Source of the DNA: Azotobacter paspali
Lineage (GTDB): Bacteria; Pseudomonadota; Gammaproteobacteria; Pseudomonadales; Pseudomonadaceae
Assembly: GCF_042434745.1 (NCBI RefSeq)
Contig: NZ_JBHLSS010000090.1
Strand: one strand, 5' to 3'
Length of the DNA: 38,597 nucleotides
The notes beneath the pieces were generated by a model that was not told the DNA's origin, searched no databases, and saw only the letters and a list, made by a program, of their open reading frames with translations. Below, piece after piece: positions 1-10,517 of the stretch (position 1 is the first letter of the stretch; each line of letters starts with the position of its first letter). The translations under genes were made by a program, and so were the position numbers.

Positions 1-282
1 GGGCTGGGGACGCTGTTTTTGTTTGGCGACAACCAACGTGCCCGTCCATGCAGGCCTCTTCAAGCCCTACTCAATTGATTTTCTTGGAAAGTTTCTGGGG
101 ATGACTCAGGCTCCGGACGAACACCGCTTTTCGCCTTTAGACTGCCGATCGGCCCCATGGAGCAGCCCCTGTAACGATGCGCCGGGACAAGTGCTCCCGG
201 CGTCCACCGCAAGCGCCTCAGGAAGACTGGCCTAAGCTTTGACCTGTCCGCTGCGGACAATCGCCATCGGGAGGGATTGGAA
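1..282. other. Intergenic region upstream of hsp20; no gene recognised
   Basis: I see no convincing gene. A 70-codon plus-strand frame from 23 has no good ribosome binding site and no recognisable protein character. The stretch must hold the promoter of the small heat-shock gene that follows. CCCCAT at 153-158 resembles a sigma-32 -10 element, but I could not find a matching CTTGAA-like -35 at the right distance, so I do not call a heat-shock promoter. Confidence 0.5.
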
Positions 283-816
283 ATGATCGACATCGATAAA
301 CAAAACTCCACGGGCAGCCCCCGGGATGCCAGGCATCCTCTGGAACATTGGCACCCGCTGGATCGACTGCGCCGACAGGTCGATCACCTGTTCTCCGACC
401 TCGGCCGCAAGGCACTGCGTAACCCCTTCGGCCACGGCCCGTTCGACAGCGAGCCGCGATGGTCGCGGGAACCGTCCGGCCAGGGCATACCGGCGGTGGA
501 CATCAACGACAAGGGCACGGCCTACGAGATCTCCGCCGAACTGCCCGGCATGCACGAGCGGGACATCGAGGTCAAATTGTCCAGCGGCTGCCTGACCATC
601 CGGGGAGAGAAGAAGGAAGAATACGAGGCCCGGAAGAAGAACGCCTACGTCGCCGAACGCTACTACGGCTCCTTCCAGCGCAGTTTCGCCCTGCCTCCGG
701 AAGTCGATGCCGGACGCATCGAGGCGCGCTTCGATAAGGGCGTGCTGACCTTGAGCCTGCCGAAGAAGGCCGAAACGCTCGGTGCCGAGAAGAGCATCCC
801 GATCAAGGCCGATTGA
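283..816 (+). CDS. Hsp20/alpha-crystallin family small heat-shock protein
   Basis: Cytoplasmic ATP-independent holdase of the Hsp20 family that binds unfolding proteins under stress. The 177-residue product has a charged N-terminal arm, an alpha-crystallin domain from about residue 67 to 167 (PAVDINDKG, then a run around ELPGMHERDIEV), and the hallmark strand GVLTLSLPK near the C-terminus. It ends with IPIK, an I-x-I motif of the kind used for oligomer contacts. A TTG six bases earlier is open, but GGGAGGG at 269-275 sits 7 bases before the ATG at 283, so I use the ATG. The gene is monocistronic and convergent with the pseudouridine synthase gene, 32 bases away. Confidence 0.93.
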   Translation: MIDIDKQNSTGSPRDARHPLEHWHPLDRLRRQVDHLFSDLGRKALRNPFGHGPFDSEPRWSREPSGQGIPAVDINDKGTAYEISAELPGMHERDIEVKLSSGCLTIRGEKKEEYEARKKNAYVAERYYGSFQRSFALPPEVDAGRIEARFDKGVLTLSLPKKAETLGAEKSIPIKAD

Positions 817-848
817 GCGATCGGTTCCCCGCCCGCGCCGGTCGGGCG

Positions 849-1754
849 TCAGCGGCAGGCATCGAAATCCAGCGCGAGGCAGCTGTCGAAGCACCGTTCC
901 CGCCCGCTCAGCGGATCGACGAAGTTCAGGCTCTGCGCCAGCAACTGCAGCGGCCGGCAATAATCGTCGATCTCCCGCCGGGAACGCTCCAGCAGGCGCG
1001 GATAGAGCGGATCGTTGCAGATCCCCGCGCCCAGCGCGGCCATGTGCACGCGCAACTGGTGGGTCTTGCCGGTGACCGGATGCAGCACGTAACGCCACAG
1101 CGCCCCCCTGCGCTCGCCCGGTTCGACGCGGGTCTCGCTGTTCGGCTCGCCCTCGGCCTCGCGCATCAGGAAGAAAGGTTCGCCCTTGACCAGCCGGCTC
1201 CGGCGCAGCAGCGGGAAGCTCAACCCCGGCAACGCCGGGGCGATGGCCGCGTAAACCTTGCGGATTCGCCGTTCGCGGAACAGCGCCTGATAGCGCCCGC
1301 GACTCGCCCGATTGCAGGAGAACAACACCAGCCCGGCGGTGAGCCGGTCGATGCGGTGCAACGGCACCAGGTCGGGATTACCGAGGCGGCGCACCAGGCG
1401 CGCCAGCAGGGTCTGCTCGACGTACTCGCCGACCGGGGCGACCGGCAAGAAATGCGGCTTGTCCGCCACCACCAAATGGTCGTCCGCGTGCAGCACCGCT
1501 TCGGCGAAGGGAATCGGCGTTTCCGCCGCCACCTCGCGGAAGTAGTGGACGCGCAACGCCTCGCGGTAGGGATACTCAGGCCCCAGGACGTTCCCCTCGC
1601 CGTCCAGCACCCGGCCGCGGCGCATGCGTTCCAGCCAGATTTCTCGGCCGATCGCCGGAAAGTGCGCGCAGAGGCAATCGAGCACGGTGCGCCAGTCGCC
1701 GCGCGGCAGATGCAGGACGCTAGGGCGGAGGCTGGCGGCAAAAGCATCGGACAT
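849..1754 (-). CDS. RluA-family RNA pseudouridine synthase
   Basis: Converts specific uridines in rRNA or tRNA to pseudouridine. The 301-residue product shows the RluA-family motif I (HRIDRLTAG, catalytic Asp about residue 136), the ADKPHFLPV segment just before it, and the C-terminal GKTHQLRVHM motif. The N-terminal 60 residues could be a degenerate S4-like region. The frame is open upstream to 1955, but the ATG at 1754 has a GGAG about 10 bases upstream and opens the recognisable protein; an in-frame ATG at 1784 is the alternative. The exact RNA target cannot be read from sequence, so no symbol is given. The gene is divergent from the PhoD-like gene. Confidence 0.9.
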   Translation of the reverse strand: MSDAFAASLRPSVLHLPRGDWRTVLDCLCAHFPAIGREIWLERMRRGRVLDGEGNVLGPEYPYREALRVHYFREVAAETPIPFAEAVLHADDHLVVADKPHFLPVAPVGEYVEQTLLARLVRRLGNPDLVPLHRIDRLTAGLVLFSCNRASRGRYQALFRERRIRKVYAAIAPALPGLSFPLLRRSRLVKGEPFFLMREAEGEPNSETRVEPGERRGALWRYVLHPVTGKTHQLRVHMAALGAGICNDPLYPRLLERSRREIDDYCRPLQLLAQSLNFVDPLSGRERCFDSCLALDFDACR

Positions 1755-1930
1755 GGCGAAAGGACTCCAGCGACGAAAGCGCATTAGGCCCCAGCGAAGG
1801 TCTGCCGTCAAAGGCCCTACGAGTGCCATAATACTTGGCCCCGCCGCCTGCGCCCCGGTGCGGCATCGACCATGAACCGCACGCCCGCGAGCGAAGGAGC
1901 GCTCCGGGCCGCCCGATCGACATTCCGGAC

Positions 1931-3937
1931 ATGCCGACAGACCTTCCGCCCCCATCCGCGACTTCCGCCCTGCCCCCAGTGCTCGCCGGCCCGCTGCTAC
2001 GCCGGCTGAGCCCGGAGCGCCTGATCCTTTGGCTGGTCGGTTCGCGGCCTCTACAGTTGTCGCTGCAACTGGCCTGCGCCGGCTCGCAGCAGCACCTCGT
2101 CGCGCTCGACGCGCCCCTCTGCCGCCGCCTGCGCGTCGGCACCCACGCCTGGCTGCATCTGATAGACGTGCCGCTGGACACGCCGCTGCCCACGGACACC
2201 CCGATCGAATACGACCTGCTGCTGGAAGAGGACGGCCGCCGGAGCGGCATCGCCGACTGGGCGCCGCATCTTCTGTACGAGGGTGCCAGGCGGCCGGAAT
2301 TCCTGCTCAAGTCGCATCTCGACAACCTGCTGCACGGCTCCTGCCGCAAACCGCACTTCCCCGGCGCGGACGGCCTGGCCAAGGTCGACAGCCTGCTCGC
2401 CGGCCTGCGCGAGCGGCCGCAGGCGCGGCCAGCGCTGCTGATGCTGAGCGGCGACCAGATCTACGCCGACGATGTCGCCGGCCCGATGCTGGCGGCCATC
2501 CATGCGTTGATCCGTCGCCTCGGCCTCTACGGCGAACAGCTCGAAGGTGCCCTGGTCACCGACAGCGACGCGCTCTACGCCCATCCCCTGACCTATTACC
2601 GGCGCGAGGACCTGCTGCCCGCCTTCAAGTCCAGCGAGGCCCTACGCGAACGCTTCTTCGGCGGCGTGGAAAAACCGGTGTTCACTAGCGCCAACGCCCA
2701 CAACCACCTGGTCACCCTCGCCGAGGTGCTGGCGATGTACCTGCTGGTCTGGTCGCCGCTGCCCTGGACGCTGATCCGCCCCGCGCGACCGGCGCTGGAT
2801 GCCGACCTCGCCGAGCGCTACGCCACGGAACAGGCCTGTCTCGACGGCTTCCTCGCCCAATTGCCGCAGGCCGCCCGTGCCCTGGCGCATCTGCCGTGCC
2901 TGATGATCTTCGACGACCACGATGTCACTGACGACTGGAACCTGTCCGCGCGCTGGGAAGAAACCGCCTACGGCCACCCCTTTTCCCGGCGCATCATCGG
3001 CAATGCGCTGATCGCCTATGTCTTGTGCCAGGGCTGGGGCAACGACCCGGATGCGTTCGGCGAGATACTGCAACGGATCGAGGCGCTGACCGCGGACGCC
3101 GACGATCGCCTCGACGACGCGGCCCAGGACGAACTGATCGACGAGTTGCTGAAATTCCAGAGCTGGCACTACCGGCTACCGACCACGCCGCCCCTGATCG
3201 TGCTGGACACCCGCACTCGCCGCTGGCGCAGCGAGAGCCACCCGAGCCGCCCATCCGGACTGATGGATTGGGAAGCCCTCAGCGAACTGCAGCAGGAACT
3301 GCTCGACGAACAGGCCGCGGTGATCGTCTCGCCGGCGCCGATCTTTGGAGTCAAGCTGATCGAGGCCGTCCAGCGCCTGTTCACCCTGGCCGGCCACCCG
3401 CTGCTGGTCGACGCGGAGAACTGGATGGCCCATCGCGGCTCGGCGAAAGTGATCCTCAACATCTTCCGCCATTCGCGCACCCCCGCCAATTACGTGATCC
3501 TCTCCGGCGATGTGCATTATTCTTTCGCCTACGACGTGCGCATCCGTCACCGCAGCGGCGGACCGCAGATCTGGCAGATCACCAGCAGCGGCATCAAGAA
3601 CGAATTTCCCGCCAGCCTGCTCACCTGTTTCGACCGGCTCAATCGCTGGCTCTACACACCCTGGTCGCCGCTCAACTGGCTGACCAAGCGGCGCCGGATG
3701 GAGGTGGTGCCGCGCATTCCCCATCGCGGTCGGCGCGGCGAGCGCCTGTGGAACGGCTCCGGCATCGGCCAGCTACTGCTCGACGTCCTGGGCCGTCCCC
3801 GCAGCATCCTCCAGCACAATGCCGACGGCTCGGCGCCTATCCGCTTCGTCCGCTCGGCGGAACTGAAGCGGGCGTCCGGCCAGGCCAAGGATGGCATCGT
3901 CAAAAACGCCCGGCTGCGTCGCGGCAAGGCGGAGTGA
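1931..3937 (+). CDS. PhoD-like metallophosphatase (alkaline phosphatase D family)
   Basis: Product of about 668 residues with the metal-binding blocks of the PhoD/calcineurin-like phosphatases: SGDQIYADD near residue 171, FDDHDVTDDWN near 325 and SGDVHYSF near 524. The N-terminal 130 residues form a separate, less conserved domain. No signal peptide is visible, unlike classical secreted PhoD, so the enzyme is probably cytoplasmic and its substrate is unknown. The frame is open from 1835. I chose the ATG at 1931 because homologous-looking sequence starts near there, but the ribosome binding site is weak, so the start is uncertain. The C-terminus is basic. No downstream partner gene is close. 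Confidence 0.85.
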   Translation: MPTDLPPPSATSALPPVLAGPLLRRLSPERLILWLVGSRPLQLSLQLACAGSQQHLVALDAPLCRRLRVGTHAWLHLIDVPLDTPLPTDTPIEYDLLLEEDGRRSGIADWAPHLLYEGARRPEFLLKSHLDNLLHGSCRKPHFPGADGLAKVDSLLAGLRERPQARPALLMLSGDQIYADDVAGPMLAAIHALIRRLGLYGEQLEGALVTDSDALYAHPLTYYRREDLLPAFKSSEALRERFFGGVEKPVFTSANAHNHLVTLAEVLAMYLLVWSPLPWTLIRPARPALDADLAERYATEQACLDGFLAQLPQAARALAHLPCLMIFDDHDVTDDWNLSARWEETAYGHPFSRRIIGNALIAYVLCQGWGNDPDAFGEILQRIEALTADADDRLDDAAQDELIDELLKFQSWHYRLPTTPPLIVLDTRTRRWRSESHPSRPSGLMDWEALSELQQELLDEQAAVIVSPAPIFGVKLIEAVQRLFTLAGHPLLVDAENWMAHRGSAKVILNIFRHSRTPANYVILSGDVHYSFAYDVRIRHRSGGPQIWQITSSGIKNEFPASLLTCFDRLNRWLYTPWSPLNWLTKRRRMEVVPRIPHRGRRGERLWNGSGIGQLLLDVLGRPRSILQHNADGSAPIRFVRSAELKRASGQAKDGIVKNARLRRGKAE

Positions 3938-4297
3938 GCAAAGCGCACGCACGGCGAGAGGGCAGGCAGAAAGCCAGCGGAACGTCCAAAAAGGCTCGTC
4001 TTGAAGAGGAACAAGCTGTACTTTAGCCAAACGCCTCGGCCCTGCGTCGATACAGCGCAGGAGCCGGGCAAACCTGCCCGAGCGGAGCAAATCCGCCTGG
4101 CAGCAAGAACAATAATTAGGCACGTTGGCTACGGCACGGCATGCCTTTGGCCACCCGGAAACAGTGATCCGGATGGTCCCTTGTGTATCCGCTGCACCAT
4201 AAAACCAAAAAGGCCAGGCACCCCGGCTGACCGCCAGGGGGAGACCGGAGCCATTCAAAAAAACGACTACCCCATACCGCCTTTCAGGAGTTTTTCT
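3938..4297. other. 360-base intergenic region ahead of oxaloacetate decarboxylase
   Basis: No gene seen. The decarboxylase reading frame is open back to 4001, but that extension is low-complexity and lies upstream of a clear ribosome binding site. Two short inverted repeats are adjacent: CCTGCG/CGCAGG (4041-4046 and 4056-4061) and CGGGCA/TGCCCG (4065-4070 and 4075-4080). They could be the terminator of the phosphatase gene or leader structure. An AT-richer patch at 4107-4120 may hold a promoter, but I cannot assign hexamers. Confidence 0.4.
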
Positions 4298-5161
4298 ATG
4301 ACCATCGCTTCTCAGCATGATTTGCGACGACAGTTCCGAGCTTTGCTGGAGTCCAACACCTGCTACGACGCCGCCTCGGTGTTCGACCCGATGTCGGCGC
4401 GCATCGCCGGCGATCTGAAGTTCGAGGTCGGCATCCTCGGCGGCTCGGTTGCCGCCCTGCAGGTGCTCGCCGCCCCGGACTACGCGCTGATCACCCTCAG
4501 CGAGTTCGTCGAGCAGGCCACCCGCATCGGCCGCGTCGCCTGCCTGCCGATCATCGCCGACGCCGACCATGGCTATGGCAACGCGATCAACGCCATGCGC
4601 ACCGTGGCCGAACTGGAACGCGCCGGCGTCGCCGCGCTGACCCTCGAAGATACCCTGCTGCCGCCCAAGTACGGGCACAAGACCACCGACCTGATCCCCC
4701 TGGACGAGGCCGTGGGCAAGATCCGCGCCGCCCTGGCGGCACGCCTCGATCCGCAGTTGAGCATCATCGCCCGCACCAACGCCGAACAGCTCAGCGTCGA
4801 GGAGACCATCGGACGGGCCAAGGCCTACCAGGCCGCCGGCGCGGACGGCATCTGCATGATCGGCATCCGGGACTTCGAGCATCTGGAGGCCATCGCCCCG
4901 CATCTGGACGCGCCGCTGATGCTGATCACCTACGGGAATCCCAAACTGAAGGACATGAGCCGCCTGGCCGAGAACGGCGTGCGCATCGTGGTGAACGGGC
5001 ATGCCGCCTACTTCTCCGCGATCAAGGCCACCTACGACCGCCTGCGCGAACAGCGCGGCATCAGCCCGTCCGACCTGAGCGCCAAGGAACTCTGCACCAA
5101 GTACTCGACCCTGAACGAGTATCACGTCTTCGCCCGCGAGTTCATGAACGTTCAGGAGTGA
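4298..5161 (+). CDS. Oxaloacetate decarboxylase (PEP mutase/isocitrate lyase superfamily)
   Basis: The 287-residue product belongs to the PEP mutase/isocitrate lyase superfamily and closely matches the Pseudomonas oxaloacetate decarboxylase type (P. aeruginosa PA4872, same length). That enzyme converts oxaloacetate to pyruvate and CO2 with a divalent metal. Visible family motifs are IADADHGYGNA (metal-binding Asp residues), ALTLEDT and IARTNAE. The start is the ATG at 4298, preceded by CAGGAG at 4285-4290 with 7 bases of spacing. The gene stands alone and is convergent with the mscS-type gene 72 bases away. Function is assigned by family resemblance; related lyases in this superfamily share the same fold. 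Confidence 0.88.
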   Translation: MTIASQHDLRRQFRALLESNTCYDAASVFDPMSARIAGDLKFEVGILGGSVAALQVLAAPDYALITLSEFVEQATRIGRVACLPIIADADHGYGNAINAMRTVAELERAGVAALTLEDTLLPPKYGHKTTDLIPLDEAVGKIRAALAARLDPQLSIIARTNAEQLSVEETIGRAKAYQAAGADGICMIGIRDFEHLEAIAPHLDAPLMLITYGNPKLKDMSRLAENGVRIVVNGHAAYFSAIKATYDRLREQRGISPSDLSAKELCTKYSTLNEYHVFAREFMNVQE

Positions 5162-5233
5162 CCCTCCGCCGGGCCTGTCTCGTGACGCCACCAGGGTGCC
5201 ACGGGCTGGCCCCCCTCCATGGCCTCATTGCCG

Positions 5234-6379
5234 CTATCCTCTCCCGTCCCGCTGGACGACACCGTTGTTGGCGGCAGGCTTGCCCGAGGGCGGTCCGCCC
5301 ACGGTGACCTGCGGCAGGACGCCCCCGACGAACTCGATGCTGCGCGTGGGAAAGGCGAACCGCACCTGCATCTCGCGCAGGCCCTGCAGCAGACCCAGGT
5401 TGATCTCCTGCTGGATGTCCATGTAACGGTTGTAGTCCGCGCTGAGCACGATGTAGACCACGTCGAAGGTCAGTTGGCTTTCATCGAAGGACAAAAAATG
5501 CGCACGGTCGAAACGGGTACCCTCGATCCCCTGGATGATCCGCCGGACCAGCGCCGCGACCTCGCGTACCTTCTCCACCGGCGTGTTGTAGGCGATGCCG
5601 AACTTGAACTGGATCCTCCGAGTGTCCATGCGCTTGTAGTTGTGCAGGGTCCTGGTCAGCATGTCGGAGTTGGCGCAAACGATCTGCTCGCCGCTCAGGC
5701 TGCGGATGCGGGTGGTTTTCATACCGATGTGCTCGATGGTCCCGGCCACATCGCCGAAGGCCACGAAATCGCCGACCTCGAAGGGCTTGTCCATGCCGAT
5801 CGACAGCGAGGCGAAAATATCGCCGAGCACCGTCTGCACCGCTAGGGCGATAGCGATGCCGCCGATCCCCAGACTGGCGACCATGGCGGTGATGTTCACC
5901 CCGAGATTGGCGAAGATCGACAACAGCATCATCGCCCAGATCAGGACACGGAAGATGATGCCGATGATCGCCGTGGTCACCGGATTGCGCACCCTGCCGT
6001 TGTGCGCCAGGCTGTCCATCCACAGGCGGATGCCGGTGTCGAGCCACAGCGCCAGTTGGAAAGCCAGGGCAATGAACCAGCCATGGGACAACATGTCTTC
6101 CCAGCGCGGCGACAGTTCCACCACCTTCAGGCCGATGAGCAGCGAGAAGGCGAAGACCAGCAGGTGGCTGGTATGCGCGAGCATTTCCGCGATGAAACCG
6201 TAGAACCGCCCCCGCGCCGCCAGCGTCCGCATCCTGCGGCCGACGATGCCGAGGATGCCGCGCAGCAGCCAGTAGCTGGCCAGGGTCACGGCCAGCAGCA
6301 GGGCGAGATTCGTCCAGAGACTTTCGTTCAGCAGGGTTTGCCAGTCCAGCTCTTGCCAATCTAGCTCCGTCCAATTCAT
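5234..6379 (-). CDS. MscS-family mechanosensitive ion channel
   Basis: The 381-residue inner-membrane protein has four or five predicted transmembrane helices in its first 210 residues. The pore-lining MscS helix follows (GIGGIAIALAVQTVLGD), then the beta domain (GMDKPFEVGDFV, NSDMLTRTLHNY) and a cytoplasmic C-terminal domain. The role is presumably release of solutes on hypo-osmotic shock. The ATG at 6379 has CGGAGG about 10 bases upstream, so the upstream 70 open codons are not used. The first 14 residues carry a tandem ELDWQ-ELDWQ duplication. The long N-terminal membrane part distinguishes it from minimal MscS and suggests a YnaI/MscM-like subgroup. Confidence 0.9.
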   Translation of the reverse strand: MNWTELDWQELDWQTLLNESLWTNLALLLAVTLASYWLLRGILGIVGRRMRTLAARGRFYGFIAEMLAHTSHLLVFAFSLLIGLKVVELSPRWEDMLSHGWFIALAFQLALWLDTGIRLWMDSLAHNGRVRNPVTTAIIGIIFRVLIWAMMLLSIFANLGVNITAMVASLGIGGIAIALAVQTVLGDIFASLSIGMDKPFEVGDFVAFGDVAGTIEHIGMKTTRIRSLSGEQIVCANSDMLTRTLHNYKRMDTRRIQFKFGIAYNTPVEKVREVAALVRRIIQGIEGTRFDRAHFLSFDESQLTFDVVYIVLSADYNRYMDIQQEINLGLLQGLREMQVRFAFPTRSIEFVGGVLPQVTVGGPPSGKPAANNGVVQRDGRG

Positions 6380-6468
6380 GGCGTGGAATCCTCCGAGCAA
6401 GGCGATCAGATAGGAAAAAAGCTCCGTTCTTTTTTCGGTGACCACTGATCCCGGAAGTTCCCCCTTGC

Positions 6469-6494
6469 GGCTGCCGGGCACGCTCCCGGCAGCC
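6469..6494. repeat. Perfect 10-bp inverted repeat between gltX and mscS
   Basis: GGCTGCCGGG at 6469-6478 pairs perfectly with CCCGGCAGCC at 6485-6494 around a 6-base loop. It lies downstream of gltX and upstream of the mscS-type gene on the minus strand. There is no T-tract on either side, so it is not a textbook intrinsic terminator. It may be a Rho-assisted terminator or a processing/stability hairpin. Confidence 0.6.
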
Positions 6495-6549
6495 TGGACG
6501 AGCATCGAGGCGGGAACGGCCTCCCCTGCTGGAAAGACCGGGGCGCATA

Positions 6550-6585
6550 GCTCCGGGCGTGCAGCTCGGGCACGCAGCCCGGAGC
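6550..6585 (-). terminator. Strong stem-loop downstream of gltX, possible terminator
   Basis: GCTCCGGGCGTGC (6550-6562) pairs with GCAC (6570-6573) and GCCCGGAGC (6577-6585), giving 13 pairs with a 3-base bulge and a 7-base loop. It starts about 58 bases beyond the gltX stop, the right place for a terminator, but no U-tract follows. Confidence 0.4.
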
Positions 6586-6642
6586 ACATAGCCCAAGGTA
6601 CACGGGCCGGTTCGACCCGCCACCTCGCTCAGGCGGGGACGA

Positions 6643-8124
6643 TCAGGGAATCTCGGCCAGCAGCTTCTCCCATTCCTTGTTTTCCTTCTTCGAAACGCCG
6701 CCGAGCAGCTCGATGGCCTGGCGCAGACGGAAGCGGGTCAGGTCGGCGCCGAGGATTTCCATGGCATCCAGCACCGACACCGAACTGGCCTGGCCGGTGA
6801 TCGCCGGGAAGATCAGCGGCATGGCATCGCGCAGCTTGTAGCCGAGGTGCTCGCTGGTCTTCTGGATGATCGCGGTGATGTTGTCCTTGTTCCACTGGCG
6901 CAAAGCTTCCAGCTTCCAGAGAATCAGTTGCAGCAATTGGCGGACCTGTTCGGGCGAGAGTTTCTTGTGCTCGAACAAGCGGGCGTCCAGCGGTACGCCG
7001 CCGGCGAAGAAGAAGCTGGCCAGCGGGGCGATCTGGCTGAAGATTTCCACCCGGCTCTGCACGTGCGGGGCGATCTTCATCAGGTATTCGGGATTGAATG
7101 CCCACTTGCCAACCTCGGCGGCGAATGCCTCGACCGGCAATTCGCGCAGCCACTGGCCGTTCAGCCAGGAAAGCTTCTCCATGTCGAAGATCGGCCCGCC
7201 GAGGGAGACGCGCTGGATGTCGAAGTGCTCGATCATTTCCGCCAGGGTGAACTTCTCGCGCTCGTCGGGCATCGACCAGCCCATGCGACCCAGGTAGTTG
7301 AGCATCGCCTCGGGTAAAAAGCCCATACGTTGGTAGAAGGTGATCGAGGTGGGGTTCTTGCGCTTGGACAGCTTGCTCTTGTCCGGATTGCGCAACAGCG
7401 GCATGTACACCAACTTGGGCTGCTCCCAGCCGAAGTACTCGTAGAGCTTGATCAGCTTGGGCGCCGAGGGCAGCCACTCCTCGCCGCGCAGCACGTGGGT
7501 GATGCCCATCAGGTGGTCGTCGACCACGTTGGCGAGGAAGTAGGTGGGCAGGCCGTCGGCCTTCATCAGCACCTGCATGTCCATGCGGTCCCAGGGAATC
7601 TCCACGTCGCCGCGCAGCAGGTCCGGCACCGTGCAGACGCCTTCGCTCGGCACCTTCATGCGCACCACGTGGGACTCGCCAGCGGCGATGCGGCGCTGCG
7701 CCTCCTCCACGGCGACGTGCATGCAGTGGCCGTCGTAGCGCGGGGTTTCCTTGTTGGCCATCTGCCGCGCGCGCACCTCGTCGAGTCGCTCGGCGCTGCA
7801 GAAACAGGGGAAGGCATGGCCCTTGGCGACCAGTTCGTCCGAATACTTTTTATAGATCTCGCCGCGCTCGCTCTGCCGGTAAGGCCCGTGCGGACCGCCG
7901 ACGTCCGGGCCCTCGTCCCATTCGATGCCCAGCCAGCGCAGGGCGTCATAGATCTGCTGCTCCGATTCGCGGGTCGAGCGCAACTGGTCGGTATCCTCGA
8001 TGCGCAGGATGAACTGACCGCCGTGCTGGCGGGCGAAGCACAGGTTGAACAGGGCGATATAGGCGGTGCCGACGTGCGGATCGCCGGTGGGCGACGGCGC
8101 GATGCGGGTGCGGACGGTAGTCAT
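6643..8124 (-). CDS. gltX: Glutamyl-tRNA synthetase
   Basis: Charges tRNA-Glu with glutamate in the cytoplasm. The 493-residue length is normal for bacterial GluRS. The class I signature appears at the N-terminus as APSPTGDPHVGTA (HIGH-type motif, residues 9-21), and the KMSKS-type loop appears as SKLSKRKNP. A C-terminal helical anticodon-binding domain follows. The start is the ATG at 8124 immediately before TTVRTRIAPSPTG, the usual start of this family. It lies downstream of uvrB on the same strand with an 86-base gap, matching the uvrB-gltX neighbourhood in Pseudomonas. Confidence 0.98.
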   Translation of the reverse strand: MTTVRTRIAPSPTGDPHVGTAYIALFNLCFARQHGGQFILRIEDTDQLRSTRESEQQIYDALRWLGIEWDEGPDVGGPHGPYRQSERGEIYKKYSDELVAKGHAFPCFCSAERLDEVRARQMANKETPRYDGHCMHVAVEEAQRRIAAGESHVVRMKVPSEGVCTVPDLLRGDVEIPWDRMDMQVLMKADGLPTYFLANVVDDHLMGITHVLRGEEWLPSAPKLIKLYEYFGWEQPKLVYMPLLRNPDKSKLSKRKNPTSITFYQRMGFLPEAMLNYLGRMGWSMPDEREKFTLAEMIEHFDIQRVSLGGPIFDMEKLSWLNGQWLRELPVEAFAAEVGKWAFNPEYLMKIAPHVQSRVEIFSQIAPLASFFFAGGVPLDARLFEHKKLSPEQVRQLLQLILWKLEALRQWNKDNITAIIQKTSEHLGYKLRDAMPLIFPAITGQASSVSVLDAMEILGADLTRFRLRQAIELLGGVSKKENKEWEKLLAEIP

Positions 8125-8210
8125 GCGGGCTCCCGGACAGAGGGACGGACAAAAATATGAAGGGCGCGAATGTTAGCAGGCGCGCAGCCGGCGGCTCCAG
8201 CAAGTCCGTA

Positions 8211-10220
<2,010 letters not shown>

Positions 10221-10384
10221 GGGAACCTCTCTCGACGGGGCCGGCGGGCGATTTCGCCGGGAAACTGCATGTGGCCCGGATGCGCCTGACGGGAGTATTC
10301 GAGCGCCGGCCGGCGGGGCCATCTTCGACATATGGTTGACACAAAAGCCTGGAACAGCATATCGCAGGCAGCAAGCCTGGCCGC

Positions 10385-10390
10385 TATACT
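10385..10390 (+). promoter_or_regulatory. Possible -10 element for the aminotransferase gene
   Basis: TATACT lies in the uvrB/aminotransferase divergent region, 128 bases before the aminotransferase ATG. The -35 position about 17 bases upstream is poor. A good TTGACA occurs further upstream at 10336-10341 but has only a weak -10 partner near 10358. One of these probably drives the aminotransferase gene. Confidence 0.3.
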
Positions 10391-10517
10391 AACGCCCCGA
10401 TTCTGCACGCCCCCGCGCCTACCGTCGCCCACCTCCGGTCGATGGCCCGTTCGCCTGCGTGGAGGTAGCAGTAGCCCGGCTTTCCACTCTCTTCTTTTTT
10501 CTTCGAGCACCTCGACC

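Noticed and set aside
4108..4140. Sigma-54 promoter (GGCACGTTGGCTAC-like) ahead of the decarboxylase
   Set aside because: The GG and GC elements are not 10 bases apart as required, so the resemblance is superficial.
4001..4297. In-frame N-terminal extension of about 99 codons on oxaloacetate decarboxylase
   Set aside because: CAGGAG with ideal spacing precedes the ATG at 4298, the 287-residue product matches the family length, and the extension is not protein-like.
10221..10517. LexA (SOS) box for uvrB
   Set aside because: I looked for CTG-N10-CAG in the divergent region and found no convincing match on either strand.
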